Counted from the first letter of the stretch, positions 27,569 to 36,093 are shown. The stretch is DNA of 64,000 bases from Microbacterium imperiale (GCF_017876655.1 NZ_JAGIOK010000001.1:1426001-1490000), one strand, 5' to 3'. Notes: generated by a model not told the origin, from the letters alone. A program made the numbers and translations.

Positions 27569-28099
27569 ATGACCGACATGTACGACGCGTTCGACATCAG
27601 CCCCGTCCCCGCTCCTGCACCGGATGCCGTCGCCCCTGAGCTGTATCGCGGCATCTACGGCATGCCGGCTTTCGTCACCATCCCGACGACCGACCTGGCC
27701 ACGTCGACCGACTTCTGGGTGCGGGGGCTCGGGTTCTTCGAGCTGTTCGTCATCCCCGGCACGCTCGTCCACCTGCGCCGATGGGCCTTCCAGGACGTGC
27801 TGCTCGTGACGGCGGACACTGTTCCGGATGCCGCGCCGGCGGCGAGCTTCAGCATCGCCGCCGTCCTCGGCCAGCTGCCCGAGATCGCCGACGCCTGCCG
27901 CGCACTCGCGCCGGAGGCCGTGACGGGTCCGCGCGACACCGCGTGGAACACTCGCGACATCGAGGTCATCACCCCCGAGCGGGCGCGTATCGTCGTCACC
28001 GCGGCGAAGCCGTACGATCCCGGCAGCGACGCGGCGCGCGCGCTCGCCGATATCGGGATCGGCACCGCACCTCGAAAGGCCGACGATGACCGACGCTGA
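27569..28099 (+). CDS. VOC-superfamily (glyoxalase-like) protein
   Basis: A 176-residue protein with one vicinal-oxygen-chelate module: YGMPAFVTIPTTDLATSTDF, WVRGLGFFELFVIPG, then an LVHLRRWAFQDVLLVTAD strand pair. The family includes dioxygenases, glyoxalase I and antibiotic-binding resistance proteins. The metal ligands of glyoxalase enzymes are not obvious, so a binding (sequestration) role is as likely as catalysis. It is co-transcribed with a TipA-type MerR regulator, whose start lies 14 bases inside this gene. Expression is probably induced by a small molecule bound by that regulator. Confidence 0.82.
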   Translation: MTDMYDAFDISPVPAPAPDAVAPELYRGIYGMPAFVTIPTTDLATSTDFWVRGLGFFELFVIPGTLVHLRRWAFQDVLLVTADTVPDAAPAASFSIAAVLGQLPEIADACRALAPEAVTGPRDTAWNTRDIEVITPERARIVVTAAKPYDPGSDAARALADIGIGTAPRKADDDRR

Positions 28100-28880
28100 C
28101 GGCCTCACCGTGGGCCAGACGGCGGCGCGCCTCGCTATCACGGTCCGGACGCTGCACCACTGGGACGAGATCGGACTCGCTCCGGCGTCGTCGCGCACCG
28201 ACGCCGGGTACCGCCTCTACACGGCGGCCGACATCGAGCGCCTGCACCGCGTCATCGTCTACCGCGAGATCGGGCTCGGACTCGACCAGATCCGCGCCGT
28301 GCTCGACGAGCCGGGGGTCGAGCCGCTCGCCGCGCTGCGCACCCAGCGCGACGACGTGTCGCAGCACCTCGACCGTCTGCGGCACCTGCGCACCGGCCTC
28401 GACCGCATGATCGAGGCGCACGAGCGCGGCGTGCTCCTGACCGCTGAGGAGCAGGCGGTGATCTTCGGGCCCGACTGGAACCCGGACTGGCCCGCGATGG
28501 CCCGCCGACGCTACGGCCACACCCCGCAGTGGCAGCAGTACGCCGAGCGTGCCGCGACCCGAACGCCCGACCAGTGGCGCGACGTGACCGCGGCGATGAC
28601 CGACGTCGACCTCGAGCTCGGCGCCGCGCTCGACGCCGGCGTGCAGCCCGGCAGCGCCGAGGCCGACCGCCTCGTCGAACGACACCGCGACGCGATCGGC
28701 GCCTTCTTCCCCGTCACGCGCTCGATGCAGGTGTGCCTGGGCCGCATGTACGAGGCCGACCCCGCTTTCACGGCGCACTACGAGGACATCCGCCCCGGCC
28801 TGACGTCGTGGTTGCGGCGGAGCATCGACGCGAGCGCGCGGGCGCACGGGATAGACCCCGACGCGGCGACGTGGGAGTGA
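28086..28880 (+). CDS. MerR-family regulator with TipAS ligand-binding domain
   Basis: 264 residues. The N-terminal winged helix is clear: LTVGQTAARLAITVRTLHHW, DEIGLAPASSRTDAGYRLY, and the coiled dimerisation helix around RTQRDDVSQHLDRLRHL. The C-terminal part (from about 120) is a TipAS/TipAL-like domain, with PDQWRDVTAAMTDVDLELG and CLGRMYEADPAFTAHYEDI. TipAS domains trap small, often antibiotic, ligands, and the protein then activates a 19-base-spacer promoter. Such a promoter lies in front of the VOC gene, so the pair is probably autoregulated. Overlaps the VOC gene by 14 bases. Confidence 0.9.
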   Translation: MTDADGLTVGQTAARLAITVRTLHHWDEIGLAPASSRTDAGYRLYTAADIERLHRVIVYREIGLGLDQIRAVLDEPGVEPLAALRTQRDDVSQHLDRLRHLRTGLDRMIEAHERGVLLTAEEQAVIFGPDWNPDWPAMARRRYGHTPQWQQYAERAATRTPDQWRDVTAAMTDVDLELGAALDAGVQPGSAEADRLVERHRDAIGAFFPVTRSMQVCLGRMYEADPAFTAHYEDIRPGLTSWLRRSIDASARAHGIDPDAATWE

Positions 28881-28889
28881 GCGCCGGCC

Positions 28890-29870
28890 TCAGCGACGCC
28901 CGCCGGTGAAGGCGCGCCACATGACCGCCGCATGCGACTCCTTCGCGTGCTCGACGCCGACCTCGTCGCCCTCCCGCGCGCTGAACCACTCCTGTACCCG
29001 GTATCGCGCGGCACGCCAGACCAGAGCGATCCCGCCGTACGCGGGGTCGGGAACGCGGGCCTCGGCCTCGGACATCTGCCCGCGCCGCGGCAGCGCGTCG
29101 GCCACGAAGGCGTTCGTCAGCTCGGCCACGCCGACCGCGCTGCCGTTGATGACCGAGTGCGCCGCCCCGTGGACCTCCCAGCGCGAGGCATCGCGCGCCG
29201 CCGCCACGAGCGCGGAATGGAAGTACCGCGGTGACGAGAAGTCGCGCGCTCCGCGGATCAGCAGCACGCGGGCCTCGACGTGCGCGAGCCGCGCAGCCAC
29301 GGGGTAGCGCATCATGTGGGGCGGCACCCGCATGGAGTAGGCGAAGCCGCACAGCAGGTACGCGCTCACGGCGAGCAGCACGAGCCGGACCGGCTCGAAG
29401 AACGACGACTGCGCGAACCGGATCGCCTGCAGCACGAGCGACCGCTCGCGGTCGTTGACGACCGGGCCGATGAGCACGCCGTGACGGATGCCGCGGCGCC
29501 GGGCCAGCACCTCGGTCACGATCTGCGCACCGAAGGAGTGCCCGAGCAGCACCGGGTCGTCGAGCTCGAAGCGGTCGAGCACCGCCTCCACCTGGTCGGC
29601 GAAGAACGCCACCGACGGATCGGTTCGCGGCGCCCGCTGCCCCGCGAAGCCGGGCAGGTCGAGGGCGTACACGCGGCCGCGCTGGGCGAGCAGCGGCGCG
29701 AGCAGGTCGAAGTAGGTCGCGGCGACGCCGATCCCGGCGATCAGCACGAACGCGCGGCCGGACTCGCGCGAGCGCGCCGTGGTGACCCGGGTGACGCGCG
29801 TGCGCACCCCGTCGAACTCGACCGTCTCGACGTCGATGTCCGCCGGCTCGTCGTCGACCTCCGCCATCAT
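28890..29870 (-). CDS. Alpha/beta-hydrolase
   Basis: 326 residues. The nucleophile elbow is GHSFG (Ser112), the oxyanion region is FVLIAGIGVAATYFDLLAPL, the acid lies in LLIRGARDFSSPRYF and the histidine in WEVHGAAHSVING. Residues 135-185 form a hydrophobic cap (FFEPVRLVLLAVSAYLLCGF) that may touch the membrane. The carboxy-terminal 50 residues extend past the fold. The start has two successive ATGs, and either may be used. It is transcribed divergently from the Gfo/Idh gene. Substrate unknown; an esterase or lipase-like role is likely. Confidence 0.85.
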   Translation of the reverse strand: MMAEVDDEPADIDVETVEFDGVRTRVTRVTTARSRESGRAFVLIAGIGVAATYFDLLAPLLAQRGRVYALDLPGFAGQRAPRTDPSVAFFADQVEAVLDRFELDDPVLLGHSFGAQIVTEVLARRRGIRHGVLIGPVVNDRERSLVLQAIRFAQSSFFEPVRLVLLAVSAYLLCGFAYSMRVPPHMMRYPVAARLAHVEARVLLIRGARDFSSPRYFHSALVAAARDASRWEVHGAAHSVINGSAVGVAELTNAFVADALPRRGQMSEAEARVPDPAYGGIALVWRAARYRVQEWFSAREGDEVGVEHAKESHAAVMWRAFTGGRR

Positions 29871-29935
29871 CCGTCTACCGTCTCATACGGTCCGTTTCCC
29901 GCCGTCCGCGGGGCGCGGTGGGGCAGACTGAGCCG

Positions 29936-31051
29936 ATGAGCGTCACCTTCGGAATCGTCGGCAGCGGCTGGCGCAGCGAATTCTTCCTCCGCATCGCCGC
30001 CGCGATGCCCGAGCGCTTCACCGTCACGGGCCTCGTGACCCGCAGCGCCGACACCGCCGCCGACATCGAGCGCCGCTGGGGCGTCCGAGGTCACGCCGAC
30101 CTCGACGGCCTGCTGGCGGCCGGCACGCCGGACTTCGTGGTCGTCTCGGTGCCGCGCGACGTCGCCCCCGGCGTCATCGTCGAACTCGTCGACCGCGGCG
30201 TCCCCGTCCTCACCGAGACCCCGCCGGCCGGCACCCTCGACGACCTCGTGGCCCTGTGGGAGCGGGTGCAGCGCCCCGGCGCCCCCACGGTGCAGGTCGC
30301 CGAGCAGTACCACCTGTCTCCGCTGCTGTCGGCGCAGCTCGCGGTCGCGCACTCGGGACGACTCGGTCGCCCCACGCAGGCCCTCGTCGCGCAGTGCCAC
30401 GACTACCACGGCGTCAGCGTCATCCGGCGAGCGCTCGGCATCGGTGCCGACGACGCCGAGGTCACGGCATCCGTCTTCCGCTCGCCCCTCGTGGCCGGTC
30501 CGGGACGCGCGGGCGACCCCACCGAGGAGCGCATCGTCACGGCGACCCAGACCACGGCGCGGTTCACGTTCGGCGACCGCCTCGGCGTCTACGACTTCGC
30601 CGGCGAGCAGTACTTCTCGTGGATCCGCGGCAACCGGCTGCTCGTCCGCGGCGAGCGCGGCGAGATCGAGAACACCGAGGTGCGCTGGCTGCGGCGCTTC
30701 GACGAGCCCGTCTTCGGCTCGCTGCGACGCGTCATGACGGGCGAGGGCGGCAACCTCGAGGGAATGTTCCTGCGCGGCATCCTGCTCGGCGACGAGTGGG
30801 TCTTCCGCAATCCCTTCCTGCCCGCCCGCATCAACGACGACGAGATCGCGATCGCGCGGATGCTCGACGGGATGCCGCGGGCGATCGCCGGTGAGGCTCC
30901 GGTGTACTCCCTCGCCGAGGCCAGCCAGGACCACTACCTGGCCCTCCTCATGCAGCACGCCGCCGAGACCGGTAACACCCTGCGATCGACCCGTCAACCC
31001 TGGGCCGACATCGTCGACGACGAATTGCACGCCCGCGCGGTCAGCGGGTAA
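29936..31051 (+). CDS. Gfo/Idh/MocA-family oxidoreductase
   Basis: 371 residues. The Rossmann domain begins FGIVGSGWRSEFFLRIAAAM, continues with VSVPRDVAPGVIVELVDRGV and the ETPPAG segment, which replaces the common EKP motif of sugar dehydrogenases. The C-terminal beta-sheet domain contains AEQYHLSPLLSAQLAVAHSG and QCHDYHGVSVIRRALG. Family members oxidise sugars, inositols or related polyols with NAD(P). A CAGACT -10 box ends six bases before the ATG at 29936, favouring that start. It may be read through into the metal transporter genes ten bases downstream, but those have their own promoter. Confidence 0.88.
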   Translation: MSVTFGIVGSGWRSEFFLRIAAAMPERFTVTGLVTRSADTAADIERRWGVRGHADLDGLLAAGTPDFVVVSVPRDVAPGVIVELVDRGVPVLTETPPAGTLDDLVALWERVQRPGAPTVQVAEQYHLSPLLSAQLAVAHSGRLGRPTQALVAQCHDYHGVSVIRRALGIGADDAEVTASVFRSPLVAGPGRAGDPTEERIVTATQTTARFTFGDRLGVYDFAGEQYFSWIRGNRLLVRGERGEIENTEVRWLRRFDEPVFGSLRRVMTGEGGNLEGMFLRGILLGDEWVFRNPFLPARINDDEIAIARMLDGMPRAIAGEAPVYSLAEASQDHYLALLMQHAAETGNTLRSTRQPWADIVDDELHARAVSG

Positions 31052-31070
31052 TTTTTCGGTATGCCGAAAA
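31025..31070 (+). promoter_or_regulatory. Promoter and overlapping dyad operator of the Mn/Zn transporter operon
   Basis: -35 TTGCAC (31025-31030), 18-base spacer, -10 TAATTT (31049-31054), then six bases to the ATG at 31061, so a leaderless start. A dyad TTTTCGG-TATG-CCGAAAA (31053-31070) covers the end of the -10, the transcription start and the first codons. A DtxR/MntR-type metal repressor bound there would block the polymerase (inference; the repressor identity is not proven by sequence alone). Confidence 0.65.
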
Positions 31071-32005
31071 CTCTGCGCCGCCGCGTGACCGCCCTGGTCT
31101 CGCTCGGCGTCGCGGTCGCGCTGCTGGCCGGCTGCGGCTCCGCTGTGGAGGGCGGCGCGGACGGTGACGGCTCGAACGGTGACCGCCCGGTCGTGCTGAC
31201 GACGTTCACGGTGCTCGCCGACATCGCGCAGAACGTCGCCGGCGACCACCTCGAGGTCCGCTCGATCACGAAGGCCGGGGCCGAGATCCACGGCTACGAG
31301 CCCACCCCCCGCGACATCGCGGCCGCGTCGGACGCCGACCTGATCCTCGACAACGGCCTGGGCCTCGAAGCGTGGTTCTCGCGGTTCGTCGACACCGCCG
31401 ACGCCCCGCACGCCGTCGTGTCGGAGGGCATCGAGACGATCGACATCACGGGCGACGCCTACGCCGGCAAGCCCAACCCGCACGCCTGGATGAGCCCGCT
31501 GAACGTCCAGACCTACGTCGCGAATATCGTCGCCGCCTTCAGCGAGCTCGATCCCGACAACGCCGACGCCTACGCCGCGAACGGCGAGGCCTACGCCGCC
31601 GAGCTGCAGACCATCCACGATGAGCTGGTCACCGCGCTCGCGACCGTGCCCGAGAATCAGCGCGCCCTCGTCACGTGCGAGGGGGCCTTCTCGTACCTCG
31701 CGCGCGACGCCGGCCTCACCGAGGCGTACATCTGGCCGGTCAACGCCGAGCAGCAGGCCACCCCGCAGCAGATCCGCCGGACGATCGAGTTCGTCGACGA
31801 GAACGGCGTGCCCGCGGTGTTCTGCGAGTCGACGGTCTCGGACCGTCCGATGCGGCAGGTCGTCGAGGCGACGGATGCCGTGTTCGGCGGCATCCTGTAC
31901 GTCGACTCGCTCTCGGGCCCCGACGGCCCCGTGCCGACGTACCTCGACCTGCTGCGCCACGACGTCGACACGATCACCTCGGCGCTCACGGGGGCGAGCT
32001 CGTGA
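31061..32005 (+). CDS. Mn/Zn ABC transporter substrate-binding lipoprotein (ZnuA/TroA/PsaA family)
   Basis: 314 residues with a lipoprotein signal (lipobox LLAGC, lipidated Cys25) and a Gly/Asp-rich linker. The cluster A-I fold supplies four metal ligands: His77 in EIHGYEPTP, His141 in NPHAWMSP, Glu207 in CEGAFSYLA and Asp282 in LYVDSLSG. The His-His-Glu-Asp set matches manganese-type binders such as PsaA; ZnuA proteins have a third His and usually a His-rich loop, which is missing here. Manganese is therefore favoured. Forms an operon with the ATPase and permease, joined by GTGA and ATGA overlaps. Confidence 0.92.
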   Translation: MPKTLRRRVTALVSLGVAVALLAGCGSAVEGGADGDGSNGDRPVVLTTFTVLADIAQNVAGDHLEVRSITKAGAEIHGYEPTPRDIAAASDADLILDNGLGLEAWFSRFVDTADAPHAVVSEGIETIDITGDAYAGKPNPHAWMSPLNVQTYVANIVAAFSELDPDNADAYAANGEAYAAELQTIHDELVTALATVPENQRALVTCEGAFSYLARDAGLTEAYIWPVNAEQQATPQQIRRTIEFVDENGVPAVFCESTVSDRPMRQVVEATDAVFGGILYVDSLSGPDGPVPTYLDLLRHDVDTITSALTGASS

Positions 32006-32760
32006 GCGGCTCGACCGCCGCCCCGCCGGCCGGGATCGCCGTGACGGGGGTCTCGGTGCGCTACCGCGAGATCGTCGCCCTCGACGACGTGCACCTCACC
32101 GTCGCGCCCGGACGGGTCACGGCGCTGATCGGCATGAACGGCTCGGGCAAGTCGACCCTCTTCAAATCCATCACCGGCATGGTGCGACCCACCGCCGGCG
32201 AGGTCACGATCGGCGGTCAGACTCCCGCGGCCGCGCGCCGCCGCGGACTCGTCGGCTACGTGCCGCAGAGCGAAGACATCGACGCCGCCTTCCCCGTCTC
32301 GGTGCGCGAGGTCGTCATGATGGGCCGCTACGGTCACCTCGGCATCACCCGTCGTCCCCGCGCCGCCGACCACGCCGCCGTCGACGCGGCGCTCGCGCGG
32401 GTCGAACTGTCCGACCTCGGCGAGCGCCAGATCGGCGAGCTGTCGGGCGGGCAGCGCAAGCGCGCCTTCGTCGCCCGCGGCATCGCGCAGGACGCCCGCG
32501 TGCTGCTGCTCGACGAGCCGTTCGCCGGTGTCGACAAGAAGTCCGAGGCCACGATCGTCCGGCTCCTGCGCGAGCTCGCCGCCGACGGCCGCACGGTGCT
32601 CGTGTCGACGCACGACCTGCACGCGCTGCCCACGCTCGCCGACGAAGCGGTGCTACTGCTGCGCCGCGTGGTGTTCCAGGGATCGGTGTCCGAGGCCCTC
32701 CGGCCCGAGATGCTCGGCCGCGCGTTCGGCCTCGAGTTCCCGGGGGATCACGCCGCATGA
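32002..32760 (+). CDS. Mn/Zn ABC transporter ATP-binding protein
   Basis: 252 residues. Walker A is IGMNGSGKSTLFKSI, the signature LSGGQRKRAFVARGIAQ, Walker B VLLLDEPFAGVD, and the H-loop VLVSTHDLHALP. The GTG start overlaps the stop of the binding-protein gene by four bases. It drives the metal importer together with the permease downstream. Confidence 0.94.
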   Translation: MSGSTAAPPAGIAVTGVSVRYREIVALDDVHLTVAPGRVTALIGMNGSGKSTLFKSITGMVRPTAGEVTIGGQTPAAARRRGLVGYVPQSEDIDAAFPVSVREVVMMGRYGHLGITRRPRAADHAAVDAALARVELSDLGERQIGELSGGQRKRAFVARGIAQDARVLLLDEPFAGVDKKSEATIVRLLRELAADGRTVLVSTHDLHALPTLADEAVLLLRRVVFQGSVSEALRPEMLGRAFGLEFPGDHAA

Positions 32761-33632
32761 ACGTCCTCGACCTCCTGCTCGAGCCGCTGCAGTACGAGTT
32801 CATGCTGCGGGCGCTCGGGGCCACGGCGATCGCGGCGATCGTCTGCGCGGTGCTGTCGTGCTGGCTCGTCCTGATCGGCTGGTCGCTCATGGGCGACGCG
32901 GTCAGCCACGCCGTCCTTCCGGGCGTCGTGCTCGCGTACGTGCTCGGGGCGCCGTTCGCCGTCGGTGCACTGGTGTTCGGCTTCCTCGCGGTCGCCCTCA
33001 TCGGCGTCATCCGCGGCACGAGCCGCATCAAAGAGGATGCCGCCATCGGCATCGTCTTCACGACGCTGTTCGCCCTCGGTCTCGTCCTCATCTCGGTGAC
33101 GCCGAGCCAGACCGATCTCAACCACATCCTCTTCGGCAACGTCCTCGGCGTGGGCGAGGCCGACCTCGTGCAGATCGCGATCCTCGCCGCCGTCGCCTTC
33201 GCGGTGCTGTTCGTCAAGCGCCGCGACCTCACCCTGTTCGCGTTCGACCCCATCCACGCGTTCGCGATCGGGCTGTCGCCGCGCCGGCTCTCGGCGCTGC
33301 TGCTCGGCGTCCTCGCGCTCACCGCGGTCGTGGCGCTGCAGGTCGTGGGCGTCGTGCTCGTCGTCGCGATGCTCATCATCCCGGGCGCGACCGCCCACCT
33401 GCTCACCGATCGCTTCGGCCGCATGCTCGTCATCGCCCCGACGCTGTCGGCGGTGTCGTCGCTCGTGGGCATCTACCTCAGCTACTGGGTCGACGCCTCC
33501 TCGGGCGGTCTCGTCGTGCTCGTGCAGGGCATCGTCTTCGCGATCGTCTACCTCTTCAGCCCGCGCCAGGGCGTCATCGGGCGCCGGATCGCATCGCGCA
33601 AGCCCTTCGCCGGATCCGTTTCCGCTGGCTAG
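32757..33632 (+). CDS. Mn/Zn ABC transporter permease (ZnuB/TroC family)
   Basis: 291 residues with eight to nine membrane helices. ABC-3 family blocks: WSLMGDAVSHAVLPGVVLAY, IKEDAAIGIVFTTLFALGLV, and VGVVLVVAMLIIPGATAHLL. ATGA overlap with the ATPase gene. Only one permease gene is present, so the channel is expected to be a homodimer. Confidence 0.93.
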   Translation: MNVLDLLLEPLQYEFMLRALGATAIAAIVCAVLSCWLVLIGWSLMGDAVSHAVLPGVVLAYVLGAPFAVGALVFGFLAVALIGVIRGTSRIKEDAAIGIVFTTLFALGLVLISVTPSQTDLNHILFGNVLGVGEADLVQIAILAAVAFAVLFVKRRDLTLFAFDPIHAFAIGLSPRRLSALLLGVLALTAVVALQVVGVVLVVAMLIIPGATAHLLTDRFGRMLVIAPTLSAVSSLVGIYLSYWVDASSGGLVVLVQGIVFAIVYLFSPRQGVIGRRIASRKPFAGSVSAG

Positions 33633-33641
33633 CGTGCGGGT

Positions 33642-33890
33642 ATGAAGATCAGCGAGATCCACTGGAACGACGAAGCCCGCCAGAAGGTGCTCGACGACGC
33701 CGACCGCGTCCTGCAGGATGCCGTCGCCGCCGTCGCCGCCACCGATGACGCCGCCGACGCCGACAAGGCCTACGCGGCGCTCGTCAGCCACATGAAGGAC
33801 AAGTTCATCGATTGGGAGCCCGGCCCCGACGTGCGCACGTACGCCGACGCCCTCGCCGCTGGCGAGATCGAGACCGAGTCGCGCGACTGA
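33642..33890 (+). CDS. Small acidic protein of unknown function
   Basis: 82 residues, helical and acidic (MKISEIHWNDEARQKVLDDA; tail with Glu/Asp). No family recognised. TAGCGT at 33630-33635 ends six bases before the ATG, so a leaderless transcript starting within or just after the permease stop is likely. It is independent of the metal transporter by that promoter. Confidence 0.7.
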   Translation: MKISEIHWNDEARQKVLDDADRVLQDAVAAVAATDDAADADKAYAALVSHMKDKFIDWEPGPDVRTYADALAAGEIETESRD

Positions 33891-33957
33891 ACGCCTCGGC
33901 TCTGAGCCCGTGGCCGCCGGCGAGGGCGATGTCGGTGGCCACGGGTAGAACAGGATG

Positions 33958-35025
33958 ATGCGCGAAGCCGCCCCGCTGCTGCGAATCAGCCGCATCTACG
34001 CCGAAGAAGCGGCGCTCGCGCTGCCGCGCGGGCAGCAGATCGTCGCGCGCTGGCCCGACGCCGAGATCGTCCCCGTCGCGTCGCACTGGCTCATCCCCGA
34101 GGTGCACGGCGACGAGACGAACGTCAACCGATGGGTGCGCATCAAGACCGAGGCCCTCGTCCTCGGCGTGAAGAAGTCCGTTGCGACACGTCTGAACGGA
34201 CGCTCCGCCGACTTCATCGCGCCCTCGACCGCGAACGGCTGCGCCATGGCGTGCGCCTACTGCTACGTGCCGCGCCGCAAGGGGTACAGCAACCCGGTGA
34301 CGGTCTTCGCCAACATCGACGAGATCTCGCGCCACCTCGCCCGCCACATCTCCCGGCAGGGGGTCAAGGCCGAGCCCAACCAGTGCGACCCCGAGGCATG
34401 GGTCTACGACATCGGCGAGAACAGCGACTGCTCGGTGGACGCCCTGATCAGTGAGAACGTCCGGGATCTGTGCGAGCTGTTCCGGATGTCGCCGACGGCG
34501 AAGGCATCGTTCGCGACGAAGTACGTCAACCGCGACCTCCTCGACTGGGACCCGCTCGGACGCACCCGCATCCGCTTCTCACTCATGCCGCACGACACGG
34601 CGCGCGTCACCGACATCCGCACCTCTCCGATCCCCGAGCGCATCGCCGCGATCAACGACTTCGTCGACGCCGGCTACGAGGTGCACCTGAACTTCTCCCC
34701 CGTCATCCTCACCCCGACCTGGATCGCCGACTGGACGGCGCTGCTGCGCGAGCTCGACGACGTCCTGTCCGACCGCGCGAAGGCGCAGCTGGCGTGCGAG
34801 ATCATCTTCCTCACCCACAACGAGGGGCTGCACGAGGTGAACCTCGGGTGGCACCCACGCGGCGAGGAGCTGCTGTGGACCCCCGGCATGCAAGAGCCCA
34901 AGCGCTCGCAGAACGGCGCGACCAACGTCCGCTACCGCTCGCCGCTCAAGGGCGATGCGGTGGCCGCGCTGCGCGCCCTCATCGAGCGCGAGCTGCCGTC
35001 CTGCCGCGTGCGCTACGCCTTCTGA
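33958..35025 (+). CDS. Spore-photoproduct-lyase-family radical SAM protein
   Basis: 355 residues. The radical SAM cluster is C95-x3-C99-x2-C102 in GCAMACAYCYVPRRKGY. Other family blocks: TANGCAM, ENSDCSVDALISENVRDLCE, and LNFSPVILTPTWIADW. True SplB repairs the thymine spore photoproduct in Bacillus; this organism has no spore genes here, so the substrate may be another DNA lesion or unrelated. The ATG at 33958 is chosen over the ATG at 33955 because TAGAAC (33946-33951) ends exactly six bases before it. The last 47 bases overlap the convergent VanZ gene. Confidence 0.88.
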   Translation: MREAAPLLRISRIYAEEAALALPRGQQIVARWPDAEIVPVASHWLIPEVHGDETNVNRWVRIKTEALVLGVKKSVATRLNGRSADFIAPSTANGCAMACAYCYVPRRKGYSNPVTVFANIDEISRHLARHISRQGVKAEPNQCDPEAWVYDIGENSDCSVDALISENVRDLCELFRMSPTAKASFATKYVNRDLLDWDPLGRTRIRFSLMPHDTARVTDIRTSPIPERIAAINDFVDAGYEVHLNFSPVILTPTWIADWTALLRELDDVLSDRAKAQLACEIIFLTHNEGLHEVNLGWHPRGEELLWTPGMQEPKRSQNGATNVRYRSPLKGDAVAALRALIERELPSCRVRYAF

Positions 35026-35404
35026 TCCCGGGCAGCGCGAGCAGCCACCCGAGCGTCGCGCCCGACGTGTTCGCCACCACGTCGAGCACGCTCGAGGTGC
35101 GCTCGATCAGCAGCAGGCCCTGCGCGAGCTCGATGCCCACCGACACGGCGAGCGCCGCGGGGACGACGAACGGATGCCACCGCGGCCAGCCCCGCGTCGC
35201 GCACCACCCCGCGGGCACGAAGAGCAGGACGTTCGCCCCGAACTCGATGCGCGGGTAGGTCAGCCACGGCACGGCCGCCGTCACCTGCTGCAGCAGCCAT
35301 CCGGCGTCGCGGTCGACGGGGGTGGGCCAGAACGCGATGCCGGCGAGCACGACGATGTAGACGGCCAGCAGCAGTCGCGCGGTGCGCGACCCCGCGGCCG
35401 TCAC
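34979..35404 (-). CDS. Small VanZ-family membrane protein
   Basis: 141 residues, about four helices. VanZ-type features: LLLAVYIVVLAGIAFWPTPV, FGANVLLFVPAGWCATRGWP, SVGIELAQGLLLIERTSSVL and DVVANTSGATLGWLLAL. The GTG start overlaps the stop of the universal stress gene (GTGA), so the two are co-translated. The 3' end runs 47 bases into the radical SAM gene on the other strand. Unrelated in length to the VanZ/RDD protein at 26230. Confidence 0.82.
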   Translation of the reverse strand: MTAAGSRTARLLLAVYIVVLAGIAFWPTPVDRDAGWLLQQVTAAVPWLTYPRIEFGANVLLFVPAGWCATRGWPRWHPFVVPAALAVSVGIELAQGLLLIERTSSVLDVVANTSGATLGWLLALPGIRRRSARGRTAARAR

Positions 35405-36093
35405 CGTACGATGACGGTCGGCGAGGAGACGTGCGCGGCGACGTGCTCGCTGACCGAGCCCAGCAGCAGGCGCGACAGGCCGGTGCGGCCGTGCGAACCC
35501 ACGACTGTGAGCACCGCGCTGCGCGAGGCCTCCTCGATCAGCATGGACGCGTCGCCGACGTCGATCCTCGTGCGCACCGTGAGCTCGGGGTGCGCCGCCC
35601 GCACCGGCTCGAGCGCGCGGTCGAGCATCGCGGCGGTCGCCTCGGTGAGATCGACGGGCATCGGGCCGGTCCACAGGTCGAGCCCGGGCTCGGTGCCGAC
35701 GGCCACCGGCTCCCACGCGGCGAGCGCGATGAGCGGCTGGCCCGTGCGCACCGCCTCGTCCGCCGCGAACGCGACCGCGCGCTGCGAGACCTCGGAGGCG
35801 TCGACGCCGACGAGGATGCCGTGACGCTCGGCGTCGCCGGCCGGCTCCTCCGGCACGACCGCGACGGGGCAATGCGCCCCGGCGATGATGCCCCGGTAGG
35901 GATGGCCGTGCTCGGCGGGCAGCACGAGGATCTCCGCGTCAGCGGTGGCGCGCACCACTTCGTCGACGTCGTCGCGCGCGGGGGCGATCAGCAGCTCGCG
36001 CAGCGCCGCTCCGCGGGCGTGCGCCCGTCGCACGGCCCACTCCCGGGCACCGGCCGCCGGCGCATCGGTCACGCCGAGGATGACATCGTTCAT
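35401..36093 (-). CDS. Universal stress protein with one intact and one reduced Usp domain
   Basis: 230 residues. The second domain (about 90-230) is a full UspA fold with the ATP-binding GSHGRTGLSRLLLGSVSEHV and SSPTVIV ending. The first (about 1-85) is short: it keeps MNDVILGVTDAPAAGAREWA and a PVAVVPE end, but lacks most of the central part. GAGAGGAAG before the ATG is a good ribosome site. A TAGCCT box about 40 bases upstream may be the promoter, back to back with that of the GH6 gene. Usp proteins bind ATP and support survival in stress or dormancy. Confidence 0.87.
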   Translation of the reverse strand: MNDVILGVTDAPAAGAREWAVRRAHARGAALRELLIAPARDDVDEVVRATADAEILVLPAEHGHPYRGIIAGAHCPVAVVPEEPAGDAERHGILVGVDASEVSQRAVAFAADEAVRTGQPLIALAAWEPVAVGTEPGLDLWTGPMPVDLTEATAAMLDRALEPVRAAHPELTVRTRIDVGDASMLIEEASRSAVLTVVGSHGRTGLSRLLLGSVSEHVAAHVSSPTVIVR

